Assembly (NCBI GenBank): GCA_946550725.1
Contig: CAMNQX010000003.1
Location: forward strand, 1-64,000
DNA: 64,000 nucleotides
Source: an uncultured Clostridia bacterium
Lineage (GTDB): Bacteria; Bacillota; Clostridia; Oscillospirales; Oscillospiraceae
Reading direction: 5' to 3'
Both the position numbers and the translations under genes were made by a program. The notes under the pieces were generated by a model. That model was not told the origin of the DNA. It worked only from the letters and a program-made list of their open reading frames with translations, and ran no database searches. The first letter of the stretch is position 1; the number at the start of each line of letters is the position of its first letter. Shown piece after piece: positions 28,806-37,557 of the stretch.

Positions 28806-30720
28806 GGGCAGCGTCCTCCTTCGGGCCGGGGGCGGGAAGAACATTGTCAGACGGGTCGGGAGCCAGAGGCAGGGACACGCTGGCCTTGAAGAGGTCGCCG
28901 TCGATGTCCAGAGAGAAGGTCCCGTGCTGGAGCTTGGTCAAGCTCTCCGCGATGGAGAGGCCCAGACCGCTGCCCCCGTCGGTGCGGGAGTGGTCCCCCC
29001 GGACAAAGCGGGACATCAGCTCGTCGGCGGGGATGTTCAGGCTCTCAGCGGAGACGTTTTTGACGGCGATGACGCCGGCGGTTTCGGTCCGGGCGACGGC
29101 GAGATACACCCGGGAGCCGGAGAGGGAGTACTTGGCGCAGTTGGACAGCAGATTGTCCAGCACCCGCCACAGATGCCGTCCGTCGGCCACCACCATCACG
29201 TCCTCCTCGGGACCGTCCATCACCAGGGTCAGCCCAGCGGTCTGAAAGCGGTCGTCATACTCCGCCGCCGCCTGCTGGGCCAGCTCCTTGAGGCCCAGGA
29301 CCTCCAGGTTCACCGGGAGTACGCCGGAGGAGGCCTTGGAGGCCTCGATCAGGTCGTCGGTGAGCTTTTTCAGCCGCTGGCTCTTGCGGTCCAGCACGTC
29401 CAGGTATTCTCCCGCCTCGGGGGCGTTCGGCCCCGCCTTTTTCAGCAGGTCCACATAGTTGATCAGGGAGGTGAGGGGAGAACGGAGGTCGTGGGAGACA
29501 TTGGTGATCAGCTCCGCCTGGAACCGCTGGGCGCGGATCTCCCGCTCCACCGTCTCGGCGATGACCGCCTGCCGGTCCCGTTCCATCCGCAGGGACAGCC
29601 GCAGAGCGGCCCATTGAAAGAGGACGAACAGCAGCAAAAAGAGCCAGACCTCGCCGCCGTCAAAGAGAGACATATAGAGGAGCAGGCCCAGCAGCATGGT
29701 GCAGGCCAGATAGATGAAGAAGGTCACCGCCGGGCGGCGGCTGAGGCGCAGGCCGCTCCAAGCGGCCCGGAGCTTGCGCCCAAGAGCGGCGCACCAACGG
29801 TAGATCAGGCAGTTTTTCCAAAGTCCCCGCCGCCACTGGTACACAAACGCCGCCAGCCCCACCAGCCACAGCGCCGCCTGCGCCCCGTCAAACACGGCGG
29901 TGGCCAGCAGCGGCGCGGTCTGCCACGGGGCGGCAAGGAAGACGCGGAGGGCGGGCTGGGCCAGGTCGTAGAAAAAAAGGGCTGCAAGACAGAGGATGGC
30001 CAACAGCAGGTCGAAGGGGGGCTTTTTCAACGCATAGTCGGTTTTCCGAAGCCCGAGACAGAAAAACACGGTGGTGGCGGCCGCGCCGATCAGGAACACC
30101 AGCGCGGCCAGGGCGATGGCGGGCAGCAGGGCCAGGACCCGGCTGAAATCCGCCGCCGCGTCCGCAAATTCATCTGCCGCTGTCAACGTCTTAGCAAGGC
30201 CGTATTCCAGCACCAGAGATTGGCGGACGATGGTGACGCCGCCGTCCTCTTCGACGGAAGGGGAGTCCGCGTCAGCGACGATGCCGCCGCTTTCCTCCCG
30301 AAGGATGACATCGCTGCCGGGGACGGTGAAGGAGGTCATAAAGGTGAAAAGAGTAACGCCGTCGGCCACGTCGCTGACGTGTTGGCCGCCGGTGTTGTCG
30401 CAAATACGTTTGCCGTCCGCGGTGTGGAGGGAGAAACGGAAATTGGTGTTTTGGGGCATCAGCTCAAAGGACAGCTGGTCGGCCAGCTCCGACTCCAGAA
30501 AGGGCAGGGTGTCGTACTCCTCCCGGCACAGCAGCTCTCCCAGAGAGGTCACCTGATCCACCTTGTAGCTCATGAGCTGGAGACAGGGGGAGGAGTGGAT
30601 AAAGCTGCCGCCGTTCCACAGGGAGTACCAGTGCTGGAGGGTGAAATTGCCGCAGAGCAAAAAGGCGGCGGTAAGGACCCACGCCGCGAGAAAGCGCAGG
30701 CGCAGAGAGAGGGTCTTCAT
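28798..30720 (-). CDS. Sensor histidine kinase
   Basis: 640 residues. One helix near the N-terminus (residues 10-28), an extracytoplasmic region to about 195, then several further helices (about 200-355) precede the kinase. The phosphoacceptor is in ITNVSHDLRSPLTSLINYVDLL, with N-box DNLLSNCAKYSL and G-box GGSGLGLSIAESL. The extended multi-helix region is larger than in typical EnvZ-like kinases and may sense the membrane. It overlaps the response regulator gene by four bases (ATGA) and clearly forms its partner. The signal is unknown. Confidence 0.9.
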   Translation of the reverse strand: MKTLSLRLRFLAAWVLTAAFLLCGNFTLQHWYSLWNGGSFIHSSPCLQLMSYKVDQVTSLGELLCREEYDTLPFLESELADQLSFELMPQNTNFRFSLHTADGKRICDNTGGQHVSDVADGVTLFTFMTSFTVPGSDVILREESGGIVADADSPSVEEDGGVTIVRQSLVLEYGLAKTLTAADEFADAAADFSRVLALLPAIALAALVFLIGAAATTVFFCLGLRKTDYALKKPPFDLLLAILCLAALFFYDLAQPALRVFLAAPWQTAPLLATAVFDGAQAALWLVGLAAFVYQWRRGLWKNCLIYRWCAALGRKLRAAWSGLRLSRRPAVTFFIYLACTMLLGLLLYMSLFDGGEVWLFLLLFVLFQWAALRLSLRMERDRQAVIAETVEREIRAQRFQAELITNVSHDLRSPLTSLINYVDLLKKAGPNAPEAGEYLDVLDRKSQRLKKLTDDLIEASKASSGVLPVNLEVLGLKELAQQAAAEYDDRFQTAGLTLVMDGPEEDVMVVADGRHLWRVLDNLLSNCAKYSLSGSRVYLAVARTETAGVIAVKNVSAESLNIPADELMSRFVRGDHSRTDGGSGLGLSIAESLTKLQHGTFSLDIDGDLFKASVSLPLAPDPSDNVLPAPGPKEDAAHE

Positions 30721-31412
30721 GGCTGTTCCTCCATTTTATACCCCAGGCCCCACACGACTTTGATATAGCGGGGGTTGGCGGGGTCGATCTCGATCTTCTC
30801 CCGCAGGTGGCGAATGTGGACGGCCACAGTGCCCTCGCTGCCGATGGCGTCGTTCTGCCACACCGATTCATAGATGTGGGCCGCGGAGAACACCTGCCCG
30901 GGGTGGGACATGAGAAGTTGGAGGATGTGGAACTCAATGGGGGTGAGGGTGACGCCGTCTCCATCCACCGTTACCGTTTTGGCCTTGTCATCCAGGACCA
31001 GGCCGCCGTTTCGCAGGACGTGCTCGCTCTCCGGCCCCCGCCCGCCCAGGGTGGTGAACCGCCGCAGCTGGCTCTTCACCCGGGCCAGCACCTCGATGGG
31101 GTTGAAGGGCTTGGTGACATAGTCGTCCGCGCCGATGTTCAGCCCCAGGATCTTATCCGCGTCCTCCCCCTTGGCGGTGAGCAGGATAATGGGGAAATTA
31201 TACGTTTGCCGCAGGTGGGCGATGGTGTGGATGCCGTCCAGCTTGGGCATCATCACGTCCAAAAGAGCCAGATCGGGGGCCTGGCGCTCCACTTGGGCAA
31301 GACAGTCCTCCCCGTCGGCGGCCTCGCTGACGGCGTAGCCCTCGCTCTCCAGATAGATGCGAAGGGCGGCGCGGATGTCGGCGTCGTCATCGCAGATCAG
31401 GATGTGGAACAT
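30717..31412 (-). CDS. OmpR-family response regulator
   Basis: 231 residues from the ATG at 31412 with GGGAGG nine bases upstream. The receiver domain (1-120) has the acidic pair in ICDDDADI, phosphoacceptor Asp in LALLDVMMPKLDG, and Lys in DDYVTKPF. The C-terminal winged helix (130-231) ends VWGLGYKME, as in VanR/PhoB-type regulators. It is the first gene of the regulator-kinase-mutY series. The targets are unknown. Confidence 0.93.
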   Translation of the reverse strand: MFHILICDDDADIRAALRIYLESEGYAVSEAADGEDCLAQVERQAPDLALLDVMMPKLDGIHTIAHLRQTYNFPIILLTAKGEDADKILGLNIGADDYVTKPFNPIEVLARVKSQLRRFTTLGGRGPESEHVLRNGGLVLDDKAKTVTVDGDGVTLTPIEFHILQLLMSHPGQVFSAAHIYESVWQNDAIGSEGTVAVHIRHLREKIEIDPANPRYIKVVWGLGYKMEEQP

Positions 31413-31590
31413 ACCGGTTTCCCTCCCTTTTGGTCTGACCAACGAGGGAAGTATAACACGTCCGCCGCCCTCTTGCAAGGGGAGGGGCCGAAGAGGGGGA
31501 CTATATCTAGTGGTCCGAGGAAAAGTGAGCACAAGATATAGAAAGACCAGAGAAGGCGGGAAAATCCTAAGAAAAACTTAAAAAAAGGAC

Positions 31591-31619
31591 TTGCATTTTT
31601 TGGGGTGAGGCGGTATACT
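31591..31619 (+). promoter_or_regulatory. Promoter of the dcw cluster
   Basis: TTGCAT (31591-31596) and TATACT (31614-31619) with a 17-base spacer, 43 bases before the first mraZ start codon. Confidence 0.8.
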
Positions 31620-31630
31620 AGGGGCACAAG

Positions 31631-31647
31631 GTGGGACAAAGTGGGGG
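31631..31647 (+). promoter_or_regulatory. Probable MraZ operator (TGGG boxes)
   Basis: GTGGGACAAAGTGGGGG holds two TGGG(A/G) words 10 bp apart, just after the -10 box. MraZ is known to bind TGGG repeats with about 10-bp period in front of its own gene, so this is the likely autoregulatory site. Confidence 0.65.
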
Positions 31648-31661
31648 TGTAATGCACCCTA

Positions 31662-32114
31662 ATGGAGAAAAGTGGAGAGGAAGTGAGACCCTTGGGCAGC
31701 ATCACCGGCACCTACCCCCGCGCCTTGGACGCCAAGGACCGTCTCATGCTCCCCGCCAAGCTCCAGGACGACCTGGGGGCAGAGTGCTACCTTACCATGG
31801 GCATCGACCGCTGCCTCGCCCTCTACCCCGAGAGCAGCTGGCAGGTATTCACCGAGAAGTTCGCTGCTCTGCCCATCAGCCAGAGCCGCAGGATGCGGCC
31901 CCTGTTCGCCAACGCGGTGAAGTGCCGCCCCGATTCCCAGGGTCGCATCACCCTTCCCGCCCGACTCAAGACCTACGCGGGCATCACCAAGGATGTAGCC
32001 ATCATCGGCGTCCACAACCGCGCGGAGATCTGGGACGCCGCGACCTGGAACGCCAGCGATGAGGAGATGACCCCCGAGCGCATGGCCCAGCTGATGGAGG
32101 ACATGGAATACTGA
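31662..32114 (+). CDS. mraZ: Transcriptional regulator MraZ
   Basis: 150 residues from ATG 31662; a TTG at 31692 (start of GSITGTYPRALDAKDRL) would give the usual length of about 140 and is a fair alternative. Two AbrB-like half-domains are present, each with the conserved D-x-K/Q-G/D-R-L/I-x-L-P motif: ALDAKDRLMLPAKL and PDSQGRITLPARL. It is a ring-forming DNA-binding protein that controls the division cluster, of which it is the first gene. The stop overlaps the rsmH start (TGATG). Confidence 0.93.
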   Translation: MEKSGEEVRPLGSITGTYPRALDAKDRLMLPAKLQDDLGAECYLTMGIDRCLALYPESSWQVFTEKFAALPISQSRRMRPLFANAVKCRPDSQGRITLPARLKTYAGITKDVAIIGVHNRAEIWDAATWNASDEEMTPERMAQLMEDMEY

Positions 32115-33049
32115 TGGCGGAATTTACCCACGTCAGCGTCCTGCTCCATGAGGCGGTGGACGCGCTGAACATCCGCCCCGACGGGATCTATGTGGACGGC
32201 ACCTTAGGCCGTGCGGGCCACAGCCGGGAGATCGCCAAACGGCTCACCACCGGGCGGCTCATCGCCATCGACCGGGACTACGCCGCATTGGAGGCCGCGC
32301 CGGAACGCCTGGGGCCGCTGACGGACAAGGTGACGCTGGTCCACGGCAACTTTGCCGACCTGGGCGCTCTGCTGGATGGTGTGGGCGCAGATAAGGTGGA
32401 CGGGATGCTTTTTGACCTGGGGGTCTCCTCCCCCCAACTGGACGACGAGACCCGGGGCTTTTCCTACTTAAAGGACGCCCCGCTCGATATGCGGATGGAC
32501 GCCACCGCCTCCCTCACCGCGCGGGACGTGGTGAACCAGTGGCCCCAGGAGGAGCTGAAGCGCATCCTCCGGGACTACGGCGAGGAACGGTACGCCGCTC
32601 AGATCGCCGCCAAGGTGGTCAGGCGGCGGGAGGAAAAGCCCATCGAGACTACGCTGGAGCTGGCCGACCTGATCCGCTCGGCCATGCCCGCCGCAGCCCT
32701 CAGAGAGAAGCAGCACCCCGCCAAGCGGAGCTTTCAGGCCATCCGCATCGCCGTCAATGACGAGCTTGCCGCCATCCCCGCCATGCTGGACCAGGCGCTG
32801 GAGCGGCTGAACGCCGGCGGACGGCTGGCGGTGATCACCTTCCACTCCCTGGAGGACCGCCCGGTGAAGGCGGCCATGCAGAGCTGGGCCAAGGGCTGCA
32901 CCTGCCCGCCGGACTTCCCGGTGTGCGTCTGCGGCAACAAGCCCAAGGCGAAGCTCATCACCCGCAAGCCTATCCTGCCAGGCGAGGCAGAACTGCAGGA
33001 CAACCCCCGCGCCCGCAGCGCAAAGCTGAGGGTGGCGGAGAAGCTATAA
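32114..33049 (+). CDS. rsmH: 16S rRNA (cytosine-1402-N4)-methyltransferase
   Basis: 311 residues. The N-terminus HVSVLLHEAVDAL and YVDGTLGRAGHSREI form the SAM-binding motif; GMLFDLGVSSPQLD and GFSYLKDAPLDMRMD are strong RsmH/MraW signatures, as is the late ITFHSLEDRPVK. It N4-methylates C1402 in the ribosomal P site together with RsmI. It is second in the dcw cluster as in nearly all bacteria and is coupled to mraZ by a one-base overlap. Confidence 0.97.
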   Translation: MAEFTHVSVLLHEAVDALNIRPDGIYVDGTLGRAGHSREIAKRLTTGRLIAIDRDYAALEAAPERLGPLTDKVTLVHGNFADLGALLDGVGADKVDGMLFDLGVSSPQLDDETRGFSYLKDAPLDMRMDATASLTARDVVNQWPQEELKRILRDYGEERYAAQIAAKVVRRREEKPIETTLELADLIRSAMPAAALREKQHPAKRSFQAIRIAVNDELAAIPAMLDQALERLNAGGRLAVITFHSLEDRPVKAAMQSWAKGCTCPPDFPVCVCGNKPKAKLITRKPILPGEAELQDNPRARSAKLRVAEKL

Positions 33050-33085
33050 CAACTGAGTTACGAAAGACAAAAGGAGAGATCAGCC

Positions 33086-33622
33086 ATGGCGACAGCGGCG
33101 ACCAAACGGCATAACTTCCGGGTTTACGGCAACGTGGCCTACGACCCGGCCTACGCCCCCGAGCGGGAAGGGGAAGGGCGCGTCGAGCCTTTGATCCGCC
33201 CCCGGGAACGGGTGGTGGGCCGGGAGCGGGTCCGGGTGCGTCAGGCGGGCTATGTGGCCCCCACGGCGGTCATCGGCTTTTTGGCTGTGGCGGTGATGGC
33301 GGTGCTCATTCTGATGAGCTACATCCAGATCACCGACGCCTCCAACCAGATCGTCCGCCTGCGCCACGAGGCGGATGCCCTGGCCACCGAGCACACCGAC
33401 CTGATGACCCAGTACGAGCTGGCCTTCGACCTCAAAACCGTGGAGGAGCAGGTCACCGCCTCGGGGAAGATGGTCCAGCCCGGCGCGGGCCAGATCATCA
33501 GCCTGAACCTCTCCGAGCCGGACACCGCCAAGGTGTATGAGGAGCCGAAGGAGAACCCCCTGGGCGAGCTGTGGGGGAGCCTCACCGACGCGGTGGAGAA
33601 CATTGGGGCATTTTTCCGCTGA
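33086..33622 (+). CDS. ftsL: Cell division protein FtsL-like
   Basis: 178 residues: a 53-residue basic cytoplasmic segment, one transmembrane helix at about 54-77 (APTAVIGFLAVAVMAVLILM), then a short leucine-zipper-like coiled coil (QIVRLRHEADALATEHTDLM) outside. FtsL recruits FtsB/DivIC and FtsI to the septum. Sequence conservation is low in this family, and the assignment rests on topology and on position between rsmH and the class B penicillin-binding protein. The acidic C-terminal tail of about 50 residues is longer than usual. Confidence 0.85.
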   Translation: MATAATKRHNFRVYGNVAYDPAYAPEREGEGRVEPLIRPRERVVGRERVRVRQAGYVAPTAVIGFLAVAVMAVLILMSYIQITDASNQIVRLRHEADALATEHTDLMTQYELAFDLKTVEEQVTASGKMVQPGAGQIISLNLSEPDTAKVYEEPKENPLGELWGSLTDAVENIGAFFR

Positions 33623-33663
33623 GCGGGCATACACTTGCCAGAGACAAAGCGTCAAGAGACGAA

Positions 33664-33705
33664 AAGGGGACGCAAGAAACGATTTTTCTTGCATCCCCTT
33701 TTTGA
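33664..33705 (+). terminator. Intrinsic terminator/attenuator inside the dcw cluster
   Basis: AAGGGGACGCAAGAAA (33664-33679) pairs with the sequence ending at 33700 with one mismatch, followed by TTTTT. It sits between ftsL and the penicillin-binding protein gene. It would reduce transcription of the downstream genes from the mraZ promoter. Confidence 0.65.
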
Positions 33706-33726
33706 CATTATTAAGGGGGGTTTTCC

Positions 33727-36093
33727 TTGGCTGACAACAGACCGCGCGACCTGGACGCAAACCAGCACCACACCGGGGACGACCGCCACAAGAAGCAGCG
33801 CATCCTCCGCCGCACTGTCCTTCTGATGGTGGTGTTTGGGGTGGCGGCGTTTATTCCGCTGGTGGGGAAGCTCTATGACCTCCAGATCGTCCAGCATGAG
33901 GAGCTGCAGGAGAAGGCCGCCCGCCAGCAGACCCGGGATATGGCCGTCAGCGCCGACCGGGGCACCATCTACGACAGCGAGGGCAACATCCTCGCCATCT
34001 CCGCCACGGTGCAGAACCTGGTGGTCTCCCCCAAGGACATCAAGGAGAACGAGTTGGACAAGAGCCTCATCGCCACCGGCCTTTCCCAGCTCACCGGGGC
34101 TGACGCGGGGACCATCCTCAAGCGGCTGGAGAACACCAAGAGCCAGTATGAGGTGGTGGCCCGCAAGCTGGAAGAGGAGGACGCGGAGAAGGTCCGCACC
34201 TTTATCAAGGACAACAAGCTGGCCTCGGGGGTCTACCTGGAGCCGGACTCCAAGCGGTACTATCCGTACTCCTCTCTGGCCTCCCACGTCGTCGGCTTCG
34301 TGGGGGCGGAAAACCAGGGCCTCTACGGCGCGGAGATGATCTACAACGACCTGCTCTCCGGTGTGGGCGGACGGGTGGTCACCGCGAAAAACGGCGCGGG
34401 CACCGAGATGCTGAGCAAGTATGAAAACTACATCGACGCCCAGGACGGCCGCAACCTCCACCTCACCCTCAACGCTACCATTCAGGGCTTCGCGGAGAAG
34501 GCGCTGGAGGAGGGCATTGAAAAATACGACATCCAGAACGGCGGCTTCTGTATCGTCATGGACCCCAACACCGGGGGGATCCTGGCCATGGCCTCCAATA
34601 CCGGTTACGACCTGAACAATTTCTCCGTCATCGCCGACCCCATCAAGGCGGAGGAGCTGGAGACCATGAAGGAAGACCCCAACGTGTCCGACGAGGACTA
34701 TAAAACGGCCCTGGGGCAGGCCCAGCTGGAGCAGTGGCGCAACCGCTGCGTCAACGACACCTACGAGCCAGGTTCCACCTTCAAGTCCGTGGTGCTGGCC
34801 TCCGCGTTGGAGGACGGCGTGGTGGATCTGAACAGCCAGTTCTTCTGCAACGGCGTGACCCATGTGGGCGGCTTCGACATCCACTGCTCCAAGCGCACCG
34901 GCCACGGCTCCCAGGACCTGACCCTGGCGGTGAAGAACTCCTGCAACCCGGCGTTCATGGACATCGGCCAGCGGCTGGGGGCAGACCGCTTCTACGACTA
35001 CATGGAGGACTTCGGCCTTCTCAACACCACGGGCATCGACCTCAACGGCGAGGGGGGCAGCCAGATCTGGTCCAGGAAGTTCTTCACCAGTGAGGAGGGC
35101 ATCTCCTCCCTGGCTACCGCCTCCTTCGGACAGACCATGAAGATCACCCCCATCCAGCTCATCACCGCCGCGTCGGCGGTGGTCAACGGCGGCCATCTTA
35201 TCACCCCCCACGTTCTGGACTACACCACCGACTCCGACGGCAACGTGGTGGATACCTATGAGATCAACGAGGTGCGCCAGGTGATCTCCCAGGAGACCTC
35301 GGACACGGTCCGCAGCATCCTGGAGCAGGTGGTGTCCATGGGCACCGGCAAGAACTGCTACCAGGCGGGCTACCGCATCGGCGGCAAGACGGGCACCTCG
35401 GAAAAGACCGGGGCCAACGAGAACGAGGACGACTACATCGTCTCCTTCCTGGGCGTAGCTCCCGCCAACGATCCCCAGGTGGTCATGCTGCTGGCCTACG
35501 ACACCCCCAAGCCCGCCACCCCCGGCTCCAGCTGGACGGCGGGGGGGACGTACATCTCCGGCGGCAACATCGCCGCGCCCATGGCCGGGCCGCTGCTGCG
35601 GCAGATCCTGGACTACCTGGGGGTGGAGAAGCAGTACTCCGCCGAGGAGCTGTCCGGGGCGGACACCGCCGTGCCTCAGGTGGTGGGCTATAACGAGTCT
35701 CAGGCGGGCAACGCCCTAAAGGCCAAGGGCTTTACCTACCGCCTGGTGGGCGACGGGGACAAGGTCACCGGCCAGATCCCCGCCGCGGGGGCGGTGGTCC
35801 CCGGCAAGAGCGAGATCATTCTCTATATGGGAGAGGAGCGGCCCACCGAGGCGGTGACGGTGCCTGACCTGTCCGGTATGACGCCGGGCGCCGCCCAGCA
35901 GGCGCTGGCCAACCTCAACCTGTACCTCCGGGGCACCGGCTCCGCCCAGTATTTCACCTCCGCGACTCTCGCCGCCACCCAGAACATCCCCGCGGGGACG
36001 CAGGTGGAGCCGGGGACGGTGGTGGAAGTGACCTTCGTGGAGAAGATCAACGATTTTGCGGAAAACAATAACCTGAACAACAGCTTGAACTAG
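33727..36093 (+). CDS. ftsI: Class B penicillin-binding protein with two PASTA domains (FtsI/SpoVD type)
   Basis: 788 residues from a TTG at 33727 with AAGGGGGG six bases upstream. One transmembrane helix near residues 35-55, a PBP dimer domain (about 60-240) and a transpeptidase domain with active-site Ser350 in STFK, Ser405-Cys-Asn407 and Lys554 in KTGT. Two PASTA repeats end the protein (about 644-708 and 715-780). It cross-links septal peptidoglycan with FtsW. PASTA-bearing class B PBPs here may serve vegetative division (Pbp2b-like) or the spore cortex (SpoVD); with only one copy in the cluster I favour division. Confidence 0.93.
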   Translation: MADNRPRDLDANQHHTGDDRHKKQRILRRTVLLMVVFGVAAFIPLVGKLYDLQIVQHEELQEKAARQQTRDMAVSADRGTIYDSEGNILAISATVQNLVVSPKDIKENELDKSLIATGLSQLTGADAGTILKRLENTKSQYEVVARKLEEEDAEKVRTFIKDNKLASGVYLEPDSKRYYPYSSLASHVVGFVGAENQGLYGAEMIYNDLLSGVGGRVVTAKNGAGTEMLSKYENYIDAQDGRNLHLTLNATIQGFAEKALEEGIEKYDIQNGGFCIVMDPNTGGILAMASNTGYDLNNFSVIADPIKAEELETMKEDPNVSDEDYKTALGQAQLEQWRNRCVNDTYEPGSTFKSVVLASALEDGVVDLNSQFFCNGVTHVGGFDIHCSKRTGHGSQDLTLAVKNSCNPAFMDIGQRLGADRFYDYMEDFGLLNTTGIDLNGEGGSQIWSRKFFTSEEGISSLATASFGQTMKITPIQLITAASAVVNGGHLITPHVLDYTTDSDGNVVDTYEINEVRQVISQETSDTVRSILEQVVSMGTGKNCYQAGYRIGGKTGTSEKTGANENEDDYIVSFLGVAPANDPQVVMLLAYDTPKPATPGSSWTAGGTYISGGNIAAPMAGPLLRQILDYLGVEKQYSAEELSGADTAVPQVVGYNESQAGNALKAKGFTYRLVGDGDKVTGQIPAAGAVVPGKSEIILYMGEERPTEAVTVPDLSGMTPGAAQQALANLNLYLRGTGSAQYFTSATLAATQNIPAGTQVEPGTVVEVTFVEKINDFAENNNLNNSLN

Positions 36094-36105
36094 GAGGGGA
36101 ACGCC

Positions 36106-37533
36106 ATGAAATTATCCCGGCTGATACCGCTGCCCCAGGGCTTCGGAGACAGGGAGATCACCTCCATCGCGTGGGACACCCGAAAGCTCAGCCCCGGCGC
36201 GCTGTTCTTTGCCATTCCCGGCTTTAAGACCGACGGCGGCCTGTTCATCCAGGAGGCCTTCGACAAGGGCGCGGCGGCGGTGGTGTGCGCCAGGAGCGTG
36301 GGGGATGACCGCTGTATTCCTGTGGACGACCCCCGCGTCGCCCTGGCGGAGGCGTCGGCGGTATGGTTTGACCACCCGGCTGATCACATGACCCTCATCG
36401 GCGTCACCGGCACCAACGGCAAGACCACCACCACCTATCTGCTCAAGGAGATCCTGGAGCGCACCCAGGGGGCTGTGGTGGGCCTGATCGGGACCAATCA
36501 GAACATCATCGCGGGACGGGAGATGGAGGCCCAGCGCACCACCCCCGAGTCCTACGAGCTGCAGGAAATGTTTGCCCAGATGCGGGACGGAGGCTGCACC
36601 CATGTGGTCATGGAGGTGTCCTCCCACGCCCTGGCCCTCCACCGGGTCCACGGTCTGCGCTTCGCCTGTGGAGTGTTCAGCAACCTGACGGAGGACCATT
36701 TGGATTTCCACCACACCATGGAGGAGTATCAGGCCGCCAAGGGCCTGCTGTTCCGCCAGTGCGATGTGGGGGTGGTCAATCTGGACGACGCCGCGGGGCG
36801 GGCCTACGCCAAGGAGGGGGCCTGTCCCATGTTCACCTACTCGGAGAACAAGGCGGAGGCCGACCTTACCGCGAAAAACCTGCGGCTACTGCCTGACCGG
36901 GTGGAGTTCGAGGCCCTGTCCGCCACCGAGCTGTGCCGGGTGGTGCTGCCTATCCCCGGCGGATTTTCCGTTTATAACGCCCTGGCGGCGTTGGGCTGCT
37001 GCGTGGCGATGGGCCTGCCCCTGGAGCCTTGCGCCGCCGCGCTCAAGGAGGTCCACGGGGTCAAGGGCCGGGTGGAGGTGGTGCCCACTCCCACCGACTA
37101 TACGGTACTCATCGACTACGCCCACACTCCCGACGCGTTGGAAAATGTGCTCAACACCGTCCGGGGCTTCACCAGGGGCCGGGTCATCTGCGTGTTCGGC
37201 TGCGGCGGCGACCGTGACCGGGCCAAGCGGCCCATTATGGGCGCCATCGGCGCGCGGCTGGCGGACATTCCGGTGGTCACCTCCGACAACCCCCGCACCG
37301 AGGACCCCGCCGCCATTGTGGAAGAGGTCCTGGCGGGCTTCCGCCCCACCGACCCCAAGCCGGTGGTGGAGGTGGACCGCCCCACCGCCATCCACAAGGC
37401 CCTGTCCATCGCCCGGGCGGGGGACACCGTCGTCCTGGCGGGGAAGGGCCACGAGACCTATCAGGAGGTCAACGGCGTGAAACGCCACATGGACGAGAGA
37501 GAAATTGTGGCGGACTATTTCAAAAAGCAGTAA
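36106..37533 (+). CDS. murE: UDP-MurNAc-tripeptide synthetase (m-DAP-adding)
   Basis: 475 residues. The ATP site is GVTGTNGKTTTTYLL near residue 105, and EVSSHALALHRVHG a further Mur-ligase signature. The amino-acid selectivity motif is SDNPRTEDP near 390, the DNPR form that marks meso-diaminopimelate rather than lysine enzymes. It acts in the cytoplasm on UDP-MurNAc-L-Ala-D-Glu. AGGAGGGG precedes the ATG. MurF, which would follow it in many clusters, is absent; mraY follows directly. Confidence 0.96.
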   Translation: MKLSRLIPLPQGFGDREITSIAWDTRKLSPGALFFAIPGFKTDGGLFIQEAFDKGAAAVVCARSVGDDRCIPVDDPRVALAEASAVWFDHPADHMTLIGVTGTNGKTTTTYLLKEILERTQGAVVGLIGTNQNIIAGREMEAQRTTPESYELQEMFAQMRDGGCTHVVMEVSSHALALHRVHGLRFACGVFSNLTEDHLDFHHTMEEYQAAKGLLFRQCDVGVVNLDDAAGRAYAKEGACPMFTYSENKAEADLTAKNLRLLPDRVEFEALSATELCRVVLPIPGGFSVYNALAALGCCVAMGLPLEPCAAALKEVHGVKGRVEVVPTPTDYTVLIDYAHTPDALENVLNTVRGFTRGRVICVFGCGGDRDRAKRPIMGAIGARLADIPVVTSDNPRTEDPAAIVEEVLAGFRPTDPKPVVEVDRPTAIHKALSIARAGDTVVLAGKGHETYQEVNGVKRHMDEREIVADYFKKQ

Positions 37534-37557
37534 AAACGAGAAGAGAGAGGGAACAAC

